DNA of 32,620 bases from Chroococcus sp. FPU101. Lineage in GTDB: Bacteria > Cyanobacteriota > Cyanobacteriia > Cyanobacteriales > Microcystaceae. The notes beneath the pieces were generated by a model. The model worked only from the letters and a program-made list of their open reading frames with translations, did not search any database and was not told where the DNA came from. The position numbers and the translations under genes were made by a program. Positions within the stretch are counted from its first letter, which is position 1. Each line of letters starts with the position of its first letter. The stretch covers positions 1-32,620 of the forward strand of contig NZ_BLJI01000040.1 in assembly GCF_017312365.1 (NCBI RefSeq), given 5' to 3'. Below are positions 1-8,591 of the stretch, one piece after another.

Positions 1-2
1 CT

Positions 3-179
3 ATTTATAGCCAGATTAAAAATACTTCACCCATTGAGAGAGTAACGATACAAAGAGCCTATGCCAACTGGAGTGATCCGAGATTAACTATTATGAAAGG
101 TGAAATAAATGAATTAGGGATTCTAATGAATTGGTATTATTTCCCTATTTTATACCTTTATATGACAAAAGAGGGATAA
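3..179 (+). pseudogene. Truncated NYN-domain (LabA-like) protein fragment, open at the left edge
   Basis: The third frame is open from the window edge to TAA at 177-179, about 58 codons. Residues around ERVTIQRAYANWSDPRL, followed by KGEINELGI, resemble the strand-helix segment of NYN/LabA-type PIN-fold proteins, where a basic x-RAYGDW motif is followed by a helix and 'GI'. The family normally continues with a QF-x-Y-x-x-GKN-x-x-D block carrying catalytic aspartates. Here that block is absent and the frame ends in an unrelated hydrophobic tail (MNWYYFPILYLYMTKEG). The start lies outside the window. I infer a gene cut off at its 3' side and joined to the next fragment about 5 bases after its stop. 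The family call rests on a short motif and is moderate. Confidence 0.45.
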
Positions 180-189
180 TTCAAAGATT

Positions 190-697
190 ATGCCCGTCAA
201 AGTCCTTAATGATCAAGGACAAGGATCTCTTAGTTCAGTCGCGCAAGGTGTACGCTATGCGGCTGACAATGGTGCAAAAGTGATTCATTTCAGCTTAGGT
301 GGCTCTGTTGGAAGTAGTGAGTTTCAAGCAGCTATACAATATGCTAGTAGCAAAGGTGCAGTGGTTGTGATGGCAGCAGGTAACTCTGGTGGTTTAACAC
401 CCGGTTATCCCGCAGCTTATGCAACTAACTGGGGTCTTGCCGTCGGTGCAGTCAATCAAAATAATAATTTTGCTTCTTTCTCAAACCGAGCAGGTTCTAA
501 CCTATCTCTAGCCTATGTTACCGCATCTGGTGTTAATATCTATATATTCCACAACTCCAAACAATAGCTATCGGACTTAGGGCGGAACTTCGATGGCATC
601 TCCTCATGTAGCAGGTGTAGTAGGCTTAATGTTGAGTGCTAATCCTAATCTAACAGGACTGCAAATTCGAGATATTTTAATGCAAACGTCGGCTTAA
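190..697 (+). pseudogene. Broken subtilisin-like serine protease (S8) fragment
   Basis: This is the C-terminal part of an S8 subtilase. The first frame (190-567) reads MPVKVLNDQGQGSLS and then an AAGNSGG block, which contains the oxyanion-hole Asn. Subtilase similarity seems to begin a few codons upstream (SKIMPVKVL, about 181). The frame is lost in a TA-rich run near 541-547. In the shifted frame the sequence resumes as YSTTPNNSYRT, meets an in-frame TAG at 578-580, and continues with [12 protein letters not shown], the block holding the catalytic Ser, ending at TAA 695-697. The Asp and His catalytic blocks that should lie upstream are missing. With an N-terminal truncation, a frameshift and a nonsense codon, it cannot make an active protease. 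Confidence 0.85.
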
Positions 698-1095
698 AAT
701 CTAATTTTCTCTAAGGGGTTTGCTTGCCAGACCCTATCTAACGTGCTTATAAAATCGATCAGCGAGTGATTCTTAATTACTGATTTAAACGGCAATTTGA
801 CGAAAGTACAGCAAAAGATCAACAAGACCGCTTCACAATAAGTTAAGAAAAATATCCTTAACCTACCCATTTTTTAAACCATCAGGTACAGTATAAATAA
901 ATTTAGTCGTTCACTTTATTTGATTGTAGCTAGACATACAAAAACTTTGACTGAATTTGCTACCTTATTAATTTAAATCATTAGTCAATTAATTAAGAAA
1001 ACGTTTAAAAAACTCAAAATAACAAAAATCAATGTGAAAATTTGGCCATCGGGAAAACAGATGAATTTATAGATCCAGTCTCATCAACATAGCTT
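698..1095. other. AT-rich intergenic region upstream of the sigma factor
   Basis: No reading frame of note was found between the subtilase remnant and the sigma gene. The stretch is AT-rich. A possible promoter hexamer TTGACT lies at about 947-952, but no convincing -10 box sits at standard spacing. It probably holds the sigma gene promoter and further decayed sequence. Confidence 0.4.
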
Positions 1096-2193
1096 ATGAA
1101 TAACTTTAAAATACCGCCAACTCAAACCGCCGAACTCCTCATCAACAGCAATGAAAAAATCTCACCCATTGACGAAGAAATTGAACGGCATTTTTTAGAA
1201 TGGACAGATGAACGAGTTCCCACTGGCTATACAAAAACCACCTCAGACGACACAGTAGGAGCCTTCTTCAAAGAAATGGCACGTTATCCCCTACTCCAAC
1301 CCTCTGAAGAAGTCGAACTCGCCTACGCCGTCAAATACCTTGCCGATGCCGAATCAAAACGGCTCGAACTAAGCGAACTCTTACAGCGTCAACCGACAAA
1401 ACTAGAATGGGCTCTCTTCTTAGGTTTAGAAAATGAACGAGTCTTAGAGAACCGTCTGTACAAAGGACGTACCGCCAAACGCAAAATGATTCGTTCTAAT
1501 CTGAGATTAGTCGTCTCGATCGCCAAACGTTATCTCAATCGTGGCGTACCTTTTTTAGACCTGATCCAAGAAGGAGCGATCGGCTTAAACCGCGCCGCCG
1601 AAAAATTCGACCCCAACAAAGGCTATAAATTCTCCACCTATGCCTATTGGTGGATACGTCAAGCGATTACTCGTACCATCGCTAATGACTCGAGAACCAT
1701 CCGTTTACCGATTCATATCGTCGAAAAACTCAATAAACTCAAAAAAGCCCAACGAGTTCTCAAACAAAAACTACAACGTAACCCCAACGAACTTGAACTC
1801 GCTATTGAACTCGAAGTCACACCCGAACAACTTAGACAACTCTTACAATTACGTCGTCAATCTCTTTCACTCAACCATCGAGTCGGCAAAGGAGAAGACA
1901 CCGAATTAGTCGATTTACTCGAAGACGAAGAACTGCAACTACCAGAAGAGCAAATGAATGAAGCAATGATGCGCTCTGAAATTGCCGCCGTCTTGAGTGA
2001 TGTTCTAACTCAACGAGAAAAAGATGTCATTTCATTGCGTTATGGCTTAGTCACTGCTCAACCCTATACCCTCGAAGAAGTTGGCGCGATGTTTAACCTT
2101 TCACGAGAAAGAGTCAGACAAATTCAAAGTAAAGCGATGAGAAAACTACGCCGTCCACAGGTAGCACGCCGTCTTAAAGGATGGTTAAGTTAA
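1096..2193 (+). CDS. RNA polymerase sigma-70 family factor, group 2 type (SigC-like?)
   Basis: This 365-residue sigma factor directs RNA polymerase to promoters. Region 1.2 lies at about 52-80 (DDTVGAFFKEMARYPLL). Region 2 is at 131-207, with NLRLVVSIAKRY, DLIQEGAIGLNRAAEKFD and the -10 recognition stretch YAYWWIRQAITR. Region 3 is at about 211-270. Region 4 is at about 300-353, with LTQREKDVISLRYGL and the HTH NLSRERVRQIQSKAMRKLR that reads the -35 box. It lacks the long region 1.1 of a primary SigA but has full regions 2-4, as group 2 (non-essential, stress or nutrient related) cyanobacterial sigma factors do. The unusual 1.2 sequence and the length fit the SigC/SigB/SigE group. I lean to SigC-like but cannot separate them by eye. 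It ends 8 bases from the 3' end of a convergent tRNA gene. Confidence 0.93.
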   Translation: MNNFKIPPTQTAELLINSNEKISPIDEEIERHFLEWTDERVPTGYTKTTSDDTVGAFFKEMARYPLLQPSEEVELAYAVKYLADAESKRLELSELLQRQPTKLEWALFLGLENERVLENRLYKGRTAKRKMIRSNLRLVVSIAKRYLNRGVPFLDLIQEGAIGLNRAAEKFDPNKGYKFSTYAYWWIRQAITRTIANDSRTIRLPIHIVEKLNKLKKAQRVLKQKLQRNPNELELAIELEVTPEQLRQLLQLRRQSLSLNHRVGKGEDTELVDLLEDEELQLPEEQMNEAMMRSEIAAVLSDVLTQREKDVISLRYGLVTAQPYTLEEVGAMFNLSRERVRQIQSKAMRKLRRPQVARRLKGWLS

Positions 2194-2201
2194 TCAATTG
2201 A

Positions 2202-2287
2202 TGGGGGCAGTGGGACTTGAACCCACACGACCTGATAAGGGTCAACGGATTTTAAGTCCGTAGCGTCTACCATTCCGCCACGCCCCC
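2202..2287 (-). tRNA. trnL: tRNA-Leu(UAA), without intron
   Basis: Read on the minus strand, it starts GGGGGCG and closes with TGCCCCC plus discriminator A. The acceptor stem has seven pairs, one of them G-T. The anticodon arm is ACGGA-CTTAAAA-TCCGT, giving anticodon TAA. A long variable arm (class II, as for Leu) follows, then the T arm with GTTCAAGTC. CCA is not encoded. The anticodon loop is continuous, so the group I intron found at this anticodon in many cyanobacteria and in plastids is absent here. It is convergent with the sigma gene. Confidence 0.95.
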
Positions 2288-2390
2288 AAGTTTTTTTGAG
2301 CCGACGATCTTCTATTGTATCACAAGTCTTCTTTCTAGGCAATAGGCTAAAAATAGAATTCCTGATAGTTCCCTCTCCTTTTAGGTGAGG

Positions 2391-5300
2391 TCACAACTCT
2401 AAGGATAATTGTACATACGGGCTTTCTAAACTCGGTGAGTGATTGCCATCCAAGGCTAACAGATAATCCTCGTACCAGATTTCTGAACTACCTGGACATC
2501 GTTCATCTTTAAACAACCACTGCCTAAAAACTTCTTCTCTACCATCTCTCGGTAAAGTAATTTGATAAACCCTAATCGATTTTTTCTGAATTTTTTCTAA
2601 GCGAACTTGGGTTAATCCGTAACCGAGTAAATCTAAAAGTCTTCTAATAATAGTAATTGGGCTAGAATTACCCGCCAAACCAATTTTAGTAATCGACTTA
2701 ATTTCTGAACGATTATGAATAGCAATTTTAGCCATTTTCTGTAAATCTAAATCAGTTGGGCGCAATTCTCGTTCGGGATGAGCCAATAAAACCGAAATTC
2801 CTAAAACTTCCATCGTACCAATGATTGCTCCGAGTTGCGAGCCATTAAAATCAGGAATAAAAAGACTACCATGACCACAATCTAACAATTTTTTCGCGAT
2901 TAAAGTATCTCGATCCGATAAAAATTGTCGTCCAATTGTTAAAAAATAATGTCTCCTTAATTTCTGATACCAACCCGCATCATCTTTCATAACTAATTCC
3001 GCATTAACGGGAATGCCATAACGTTTTTGTAAATCATATTTTTTCAGGGAACGACGTTCTGATATTGATTTAATAAGTCGCTTTTTGATCTGTCGATATT
3101 CATCATCTGATAAAAGATTAGATTTTGCGATCGCTTGACACTCTTCTTGATAGTTTTGTTCTCGAACCGCGTTAATTGCTTCAGCTAATTGATTTTGTTT
3201 TTGTTGATTTTTTTCGATGTCTTGAGTAACTTCAATCTTTTGATGTCCCTCATGTTCTAGCTGTCCTAAGATATTTTCTCGATAATTAATCATTGACGCA
3301 TTAACTCGCACTGCCATTTTAGCCCAACACAGTAATGATTCGGCTTGAAAACCTGTATCTAAATCATTAAGCGCGTCTAAATCTGACTGTTGTAATAAAC
3401 GAATATTTAAGTCTACTAATCGATGTCCAGAACTAAGCAAAGATGGAATTGAAGTCGCACCATTTCCCACTTGATTAAAGCCATAGGAAGCTAACCAAAC
3501 ATAACGAGGAATATTTTCTCTAACCCGTCCTAAAGATTGACAAATAGAAGTGACAGTTTGTAGTCCTTGAGCTAAACACCAAACCGAAGTAAAATGACCT
3601 TTGATATCAATACTAACTCCCGTTTCTATTGACGGACTTGCTAAAACAATATCATAGTTTTTCAAGATATCATTAAGATGAGTCATACATTGATAAGCAG
3701 GATGAGTAGGCTCAATCAATGACTCAGAATCAATGCGTAAGATTCGGACTTTCGGAAATTGTTTTTTAAAATAGGATTCTAAATTACACGTTCCCCACTG
3801 ACTGGTTAATTTTTGTGCCGAGAGACAAATCAAAGGTTTCCCACCATCACGAATATATTTAACTAAATCTTTGATGAACTTTTTCGGTGTACTTTCAGGA
3901 TAATTATAAAACTGATAGGCTTCTGCTTGACTGGGTTTCCAATTATTTTGGATGATAAATGGTTTTAAAGGAATGCCAGACAGGGAGATTAAGTAATCTA
4001 AAGAAATATCACTTAAATCAGCATCGGCTAAATAAACTTGTCCGCGACTACTTAAAACATTTTGAATTAGAGTTTTTAAAGATTTAAGAATAGGGACACG
4101 ATAATTTTTACAGGTATCGGAATTTAAACCATGCCAGAGAACTTGTTCAACTTCATCAATAATTACAAGGCTATCTTTCCATTGTGACGCATCAAATTGT
4201 GCCTGTGAATGAGGATGAAGTGAATCAATACATAAGCCATAACCTAAAAGTTGTTTTTGATGATCATCTCGAACTTCAGTCACATATTGTAATCCAAAAC
4301 GATGACAGAGTTCTTCAACTAATTTAATACGATGACCAATGACTAACACCTTTTGATGATTGACTAAAGCTTGAGCAACAATTGTTTCAAGAAAAAGAGT
4401 TTTACCTGTTCCTTTAGGTGATTTAAGAGCAATGAGTTTAGCTGCCTGAGGAATGGCTAAATTAGGTAAATAGCGTTGATGAATCTCTAAATCAGCTTGA
4501 TAAGTTAATTGATTTAAGACTTGAGCTTGCCAGATGTCGAAAGAAAGTGCTTTTTGATAGGTTTCATCAAAAACGGATTGACCTTGATTTGCTAAAAAAT
4601 CATCAACTCCTTTACCTAAATTGGCTTTCCAAGTGATGACTTTTACTGAACATCCGATTTGTGTTAATAAATAACCCATCCGCTTAATTGCCGTATTAAC
4701 TGCTGTGATCGTATTCGGTTTAGTATCTTGATCAAAAACTAGATAAATTGCTCTTCCTGATGTCGCTAACTGTTGTAATTGAGGGATTAAATAAGCCTTG
4801 CCAATACGATGACCTAAATCATCTTTTGGAACTCGATAACCATTGTGAATACCTGGTAATGCGATCGCGGGATAACCTGCTGTTAATAATGCCCCTGCTT
4901 TTTTCGCTCCTTCGGTAATACAAAGCGGAATTTGTGGATGATTCTTCAGCCACTGCCAAAAACCAAAATCAGGTTGCTGGCGATCAATTTCATGTGATAA
5001 GATGGGAACCCCGAAGCGTTCTGAGATCATTTGCCAAATATGTAGCGGAACTCGTAAGGCAAATAGTCCCGTTGCTGTTTTGGGAGGATGTTCGTATTTA
5101 ATGAGTTTCTGTTGCTCTCCGAAACGCGGTGCATTGGGCTTAAAACACCCCCATAAATCATCATGCCCCGTCAGTAAATCGATACCTGCACACCACCAGC
5201 CACCCTGTTCTGTGTGTTCGTAACGTTTCAGAAGACTTTGAGTCACTCTCCCGTCATTGCGTCTTGGTAGATCATCAGAATAGAGTAAGTAGTCAGTCGG

Positions 5301-5408
5301 AACAGAACCCTCTAAAGCAGTGACATTAAGACGAATCAACTGTTCATCTACACAACTATTTTGCCACTCTGTTAGATAATTCATCTGTTCTAAACTCCAA
5401 CTAACCAC
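2391..5408 (-). CDS. CyRepA1/Slr7037-like replication protein: primase-type domain plus superfamily 2-like helicase
   Basis: This is a 1005-residue protein. The N-terminal part (about 60-290) looks like a DUF3854/TOPRIM-type primase region: CITEGAKKAGALL around Glu166, VFDQDTK with Asp226 and Asp228, and KGVDDFLA at about 266. The second half is helicase-like: Walker A SPKGTGKT at 330-337, Walker B-like IIDEVEQ at 416-422, and a motif VI-like QSLGRVR at 624-630. The order and size fit the cyanobacterial plasmid replication family that includes Slr7037 of plasmid pSYSA (CyRepA1). In that family the protein drives replication of its own replicon. Here it sits among chromosomal genes. The start could be GTG at 5408, or ATG at codon 9 (5384), which has GGAG ten bases upstream; the latter is a real alternative. 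The C-terminal ~300 residues have no domain I recognise. No partner such as parA/parB is adjacent. Confidence 0.85.
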   Translation of the reverse strand: MVSWSLEQMNYLTEWQNSCVDEQLIRLNVTALEGSVPTDYLLYSDDLPRRNDGRVTQSLLKRYEHTEQGGWWCAGIDLLTGHDDLWGCFKPNAPRFGEQQKLIKYEHPPKTATGLFALRVPLHIWQMISERFGVPILSHEIDRQQPDFGFWQWLKNHPQIPLCITEGAKKAGALLTAGYPAIALPGIHNGYRVPKDDLGHRIGKAYLIPQLQQLATSGRAIYLVFDQDTKPNTITAVNTAIKRMGYLLTQIGCSVKVITWKANLGKGVDDFLANQGQSVFDETYQKALSFDIWQAQVLNQLTYQADLEIHQRYLPNLAIPQAAKLIALKSPKGTGKTLFLETIVAQALVNHQKVLVIGHRIKLVEELCHRFGLQYVTEVRDDHQKQLLGYGLCIDSLHPHSQAQFDASQWKDSLVIIDEVEQVLWHGLNSDTCKNYRVPILKSLKTLIQNVLSSRGQVYLADADLSDISLDYLISLSGIPLKPFIIQNNWKPSQAEAYQFYNYPESTPKKFIKDLVKYIRDGGKPLICLSAQKLTSQWGTCNLESYFKKQFPKVRILRIDSESLIEPTHPAYQCMTHLNDILKNYDIVLASPSIETGVSIDIKGHFTSVWCLAQGLQTVTSICQSLGRVRENIPRYVWLASYGFNQVGNGATSIPSLLSSGHRLVDLNIRLLQQSDLDALNDLDTGFQAESLLCWAKMAVRVNASMINYRENILGQLEHEGHQKIEVTQDIEKNQQKQNQLAEAINAVREQNYQEECQAIAKSNLLSDDEYRQIKKRLIKSISERRSLKKYDLQKRYGIPVNAELVMKDDAGWYQKLRRHYFLTIGRQFLSDRDTLIAKKLLDCGHGSLFIPDFNGSQLGAIIGTMEVLGISVLLAHPERELRPTDLDLQKMAKIAIHNRSEIKSITKIGLAGNSSPITIIRRLLDLLGYGLTQVRLEKIQKKSIRVYQITLPRDGREEVFRQWLFKDERCPGSSEIWYEDYLLALDGNHSPSLESPYVQLSLEL

Positions 5409-5458
5409 TATCTATAGTGTTTTGCTTTAATATTCTACATATAAAACACTAGATGTGG
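5405..5458. promoter_or_regulatory. Imperfect 16-bp dyad at the start of the replication gene
   Basis: Arms at 5405-5423 and 5443-5458 can pair over 16 bases with only small bulges on the left arm (T5409 and AT 5414-5415). The core AGTGTTTT / AAAACACT is perfect. The 19-base centre contains TAGAAT on the minus strand (5432-5437), a plausible -10 box for the replication gene, and the left arm overlaps its GTG codon. A dyad that encloses the promoter and start of a replication initiator gene is a good candidate autoregulatory operator or origin-proximal site. Function is inferred only. Confidence 0.5.
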
Positions 5459-5562
5459 AAAAGAATTAGATGATTAAGCTGAATCCTCACAGAGTGAAAA
5501 GCGATAAACGTTTAAGGGTTTCTTTATAATTAAAAGAAAGCGTTATCTTAAAATTTATCTTT

Positions 5563-6756
5563 ATGAGTGAACAACCTAAGCAAATTTGTATATTAGGTGG
5601 CGGGTTTGGCGGACTATATACAGCCCTACGTTTAAGTCAACTTCCTTGGGAAAATAACCAAAAACCCTCAATATTCCTCATTGATAAAAGCGATCGCTTC
5701 TTATTTTCTCCTCTATTGTACGAACTCATCACCTCAGAAATGCAATCTTGGGAAATTGCCCCACCGTTTGTCGAACTTTTAGCCGACACCTCGGTCAATT
5801 TTCATCAAGGAATCGTTACTGGAATTGATATCACTAACCAACAAATACAAATCGATAATCGTTCCAATCTAGCATATGATCAATTAGTCATCACGATGGG
5901 CGGTCAAACCCCAATTATCGGTATTCCTGGGGCAAAAGATCATGCTATTCCCTTTCGGACACTAAAAGATGCTTATAAACTCGGTGAAAAACTTAGAGAT
6001 TTAGAACAGTCTAACGCTGAAAAAATTAGAGTTGCTGTTGTTGGTGGGGGTTATAGTGGTATAGAAATTGCCTGTAAATTAGCCGATCGTTTAGGAGAAC
6101 GCGGCAGACTGAGAATTATTGAAAAAAGTGATATGATTCTGAGAAATTCACCCGATCACAATCGCAAAGCAGCGCAAAAAGCCTTAGAAAAACGTTTCAT
6201 CTGGCAAGATCTCGAAACAAACGTTACAGAAATTACAGCCGATAGTATTTCCTTGGAATACAAAGGGGAAATAACCACCCTCCCAGTTGATATCGTACTT
6301 TGGACAGTCGGATCACAAACATCGGATTTTATCGCTAATTTACCCCTACAACACAATGCACAGAAACAATTAACCATCAATCCATTTTTACAAGCGATCG
6401 ATCATCCCAATATTTATGTTTTAGGAGATGTCGCCGACTGTCAAGATATTACTGGACAAAAAGTTCCCGCAACCGCTCAAGTCGCCATTCAACAATCTGA
6501 TTATTGTGCGTGGAATATTTGGGCTAGTCTGAATAAACGACCGCTATTACCCTTCCGCTATCAAGCATTAGGTGAAATGCTTACCCTTGGTATAGATGAT
6601 GCTACCCTAAGCGGTTTTGGCATCTCTTTAGATGGCTCTGCGGCTCATTTAATCCGTCGCTTAATTTATCTCTATCGCTTGCCCACCCTTAAACATCAAC
6701 TCAATGTCGGCTTAAGTTGGATCACTCAACCCATTTTAGAAATGATCCAACATTAA
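5563..6756 (+). CDS. ndbB: NdbB-type demethylphylloquinone reductase (type II NAD(P)H dehydrogenase family)
   Basis: This 397-residue flavoprotein has an FAD-binding GGGFGG at 12-17 and an NAD(P)H-binding GGGYSG at 161-166. A C-terminal FAD motif (LGDVAD) precedes the quinone-site region. The overall sequence, including GGGFGGLYTALRLSQLPWE and VEL/IEIA-type blocks, strongly recalls Synechocystis Slr1743 (NdbB). That protein reduces demethylphylloquinone before the last methylation in vitamin K1 synthesis, supplying the photosystem I quinone. The family was first described as NDH-2 respiratory dehydrogenases. The start ATG lacks a clear Shine-Dalgarno, which is common in cyanobacteria. The gene is divergent from the replication gene and convergent with the GH43 gene, with 13 bases between stops. 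Confidence 0.9.
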   Translation: MSEQPKQICILGGGFGGLYTALRLSQLPWENNQKPSIFLIDKSDRFLFSPLLYELITSEMQSWEIAPPFVELLADTSVNFHQGIVTGIDITNQQIQIDNRSNLAYDQLVITMGGQTPIIGIPGAKDHAIPFRTLKDAYKLGEKLRDLEQSNAEKIRVAVVGGGYSGIEIACKLADRLGERGRLRIIEKSDMILRNSPDHNRKAAQKALEKRFIWQDLETNVTEITADSISLEYKGEITTLPVDIVLWTVGSQTSDFIANLPLQHNAQKQLTINPFLQAIDHPNIYVLGDVADCQDITGQKVPATAQVAIQQSDYCAWNIWASLNKRPLLPFRYQALGEMLTLGIDDATLSGFGISLDGSAAHLIRRLIYLYRLPTLKHQLNVGLSWITQPILEMIQH

Positions 6757-6769
6757 TGATGACGCTACC

Positions 6770-7750
6770 TCAAATCATTTGAGATGTCCAAGTAGGGCCT
6801 TGACAACGAGGCCCTTTTGGTGTCCAAATCAGCAAATCAATATACATTCGGCGGGCCTCCATTTTGGCATCCCAAGCGTGATAAACCACGTATTCCGCTT
6901 GACCGTGGGGACTGAGTGCGATCGAGTTATGACCTGGCCCTAACACAACATCTGGAACTGTCCGCAAAACTCGCGCCCCTGATTCACTTCCAACATCGGA
7001 GTAGGGCCCCATGACGTGATCGGCAACCCCATAATCTACCCCGTAGTTTTCGCTATCCCAACGACCACCGCTATAGAAGCAATAGTAACGGTTATAATGC
7101 TTACGAACACAGGGGCCCTCTAAAGTATGCCAATCGTAAATCTTACCGTACATCGGACGATCGGCTAAAAATCGTTGCCAGTCATGACGGGCCCGCAAAA
7201 CCACCTTAGTTTCTCCTGCTAACTTCGTCATGGTCATCAGGCGATCAACAACTAATGCAGTTCCCGCACGAACGCCATTTTCAGTATCGAGAAAATCCTG
7301 TGCATAAAAGAGATACCATTGACCGTCCGAATCTTGAAAGGGACTTGGATCGATCGCAAATGGACAGTTTTTTGGCTCGACCAATGGCTCACCAGTATCT
7401 TGATACGGCCCTAAAGGTTTAGAACTCGTGGCAACCCGTAACTGATGGTTTTTATCCTCATGCCCAACAGAATAATAGAGGTAAAACATCCCATCACAAT
7501 AGGCAACTTCAGGGGCCCAGAAATTATCCCCTAGTGTAGGATCCAGACGTTGTAAAGCGTTTCCAGCAAACTGCCAGTTAGCTAAATTATCAGACCACAG
7601 CAAAGGAAAAACTCGCCTTTGCTCAATCTCATCCACCTGTCCCACTGCTTCTGTACGTCCTGTACCGATCGCATAATAGACCCCCTGATGTTGCCAAACA
7701 AACGGATCAGCAAAATAATCTGAATAAACGGGATTCGTGTAATTTGTCAT
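6770..7750 (-). CDS. Glycoside hydrolase family 43 protein
   Basis: This 326-residue five-bladed beta-propeller glycosidase has no signal peptide, so it is probably cytoplasmic. The three GH43 acidic residues are visible: Asp15 in YFADPF (general base), Asp134 in FAIDPSPF (pKa modulator) and Glu211 in TLEGP (general acid). GPGHNS at 271-276 holds the His usually near the bound metal. The family is mainly arabinofuranosidases, xylosidases and arabinanases; the substrate here cannot be told. It lies 11 bases after the oxygenase gene and is probably co-transcribed with it. GC content is raised: I counted 33 G/C in 7021-7080 and 31 in 7141-7200, against 24 in 5641-5700 and 20 in 8941-9000. Gly-Pro steps are often encoded by GGGCCC-like runs. 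Both point to recent transfer. Confidence 0.88.
   Translation of the reverse strand: MTNYTNPVYSDYFADPFVWQHQGVYYAIGTGRTEAVGQVDEIEQRRVFPLLWSDNLANWQFAGNALQRLDPTLGDNFWAPEVAYCDGMFYLYYSVGHEDKNHQLRVATSSKPLGPYQDTGEPLVEPKNCPFAIDPSPFQDSDGQWYLFYAQDFLDTENGVRAGTALVVDRLMTMTKLAGETKVVLRARHDWQRFLADRPMYGKIYDWHTLEGPCVRKHYNRYYCFYSGGRWDSENYGVDYGVADHVMGPYSDVGSESGARVLRTVPDVVLGPGHNSIALSPHGQAEYVVYHAWDAKMEARRMYIDLLIWTPKGPRCQGPTWTSQMI
6795..6818 (+). terminator. Possible ndbB terminator inside the 3' end of GH43
   Basis: The hairpin GGGCCT-TGACAACG-AGGCCC is followed by TTTT on the plus strand, 38 bases after the ndbB stop. It is GC-rich and could end ndbB transcripts. It lies within the coding part of the convergent GH43 gene, so it may be only a coding coincidence. 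Confidence 0.4.
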
Positions 7751-7761
7751 AGCAATGACAA

Positions 7762-8568
7762 TTAGTACTCAAAATTAATATAAGTTTCTGTCATCTGGTC
7801 TGGTAACTGTTCGACGAGCCGACACCGAAGTAACTGCTGAAGTTGGGATGACAAACCATTGTAGTAATCTTGCGCCAGAGTTAAATCTACCTTATGGGTG
7901 TGTAGCCAGTGCATAATATAACCCATCACAATCATAGGGCGTGGTTGCTCTGTTCGATTCGGTGTACCCCGATGCAGTGCCAAAGGTGAGCGAATCATTA
8001 CATCTCCAGGCTGCATATAAAACTGTTCCATTGGAATTTCACCTGCTTGAATTTTAACTAATCCCTCTTCACGTGGCATCCGATGAGTTCCCCGCGCCAT
8101 CTCAAACGGCCCATTTTCAGAAGTCACTTCAACTAAAGGAAAATTAACAGCCAGAGCATAAAGCGGTGTGACAATCTGATCGGTAAATAGTGGTCTAAAA
8201 TCACGATGAATGATTTGATACTCAGACCCCTGCATCGGAATATCTGCTGCTAATTGAACTAGCTTATATTCTTGGTAATACACGCGATCTAGCACGCCCA
8301 AAATGGTTGGATTGGCAAACACTTCTGGATTAGCAAAGGGAGGCACCCAAGGTAATGTAACATAGCAACGTGCCTTACCTCTGGGAGCAATCCCAAGCGA
8401 TCGCTGTTGCCGTTCTTGAAATAACGCATCGAAAGCAACTGCCCATTCTTCAATTAGCGATCGTTCAAATAACCCGCGAATCACACAAATTCCATCTCGA
8501 TTAAGATCTTCTGCAAACTGATCGAGATCAAGGTCGGTAAAGGTTGTAGTATTAATGCTTTGAATCAT
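7762..8568 (-). CDS. Phytanoyl-CoA dioxygenase (PhyH) family 2-oxoglutarate/Fe(II) oxygenase
   Basis: This 268-residue protein has the PhyH fold. The iron-binding H-x-D is His121-Arg-Asp123 (IIHRDFRP). The distal His is His199 in ALHRGTPN. An Arg a few residues later (Arg205 or Arg210) probably binds the 2-oxoglutarate carboxylate. The block GPFEMARGTHRMP at 153-165 is typical of the family. Members hydroxylate lipids or small secondary metabolites using O2 and 2-oxoglutarate; the substrate is not predictable. It is the first gene of a two-gene operon with the GH43 glycosidase. A glycosidase and an oxygenase together suggest a role in modifying a glycosylated metabolite or a polysaccharide, which is inference. 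A promoter and dyad lie just upstream. Confidence 0.87.
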   Translation of the reverse strand: MIQSINTTTFTDLDLDQFAEDLNRDGICVIRGLFERSLIEEWAVAFDALFQERQQRSLGIAPRGKARCYVTLPWVPPFANPEVFANPTILGVLDRVYYQEYKLVQLAADIPMQGSEYQIIHRDFRPLFTDQIVTPLYALAVNFPLVEVTSENGPFEMARGTHRMPREEGLVKIQAGEIPMEQFYMQPGDVMIRSPLALHRGTPNRTEQPRPMIVMGYIMHWLHTHKVDLTLAQDYYNGLSSQLQQLLRCRLVEQLPDQMTETYINFEY

Positions 8569-8591
8569 GTTTTCGTCTGTTCCAGCTAAAG

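Noticed and set aside
1640-1909. Second reading frame of 89 codons inside the sigma gene
   Set aside because: It lies wholly within a well-conserved sigma factor in another frame and has no family features.
2288-2390. tRNA-Leu as an integration site for a plasmid carrying the replication gene
   Set aside because: The replication gene lies beyond the 5' end of the tRNA, while integration normally uses the 3' end; I found no repeat of the tRNA 3' part and no integrase in the window.
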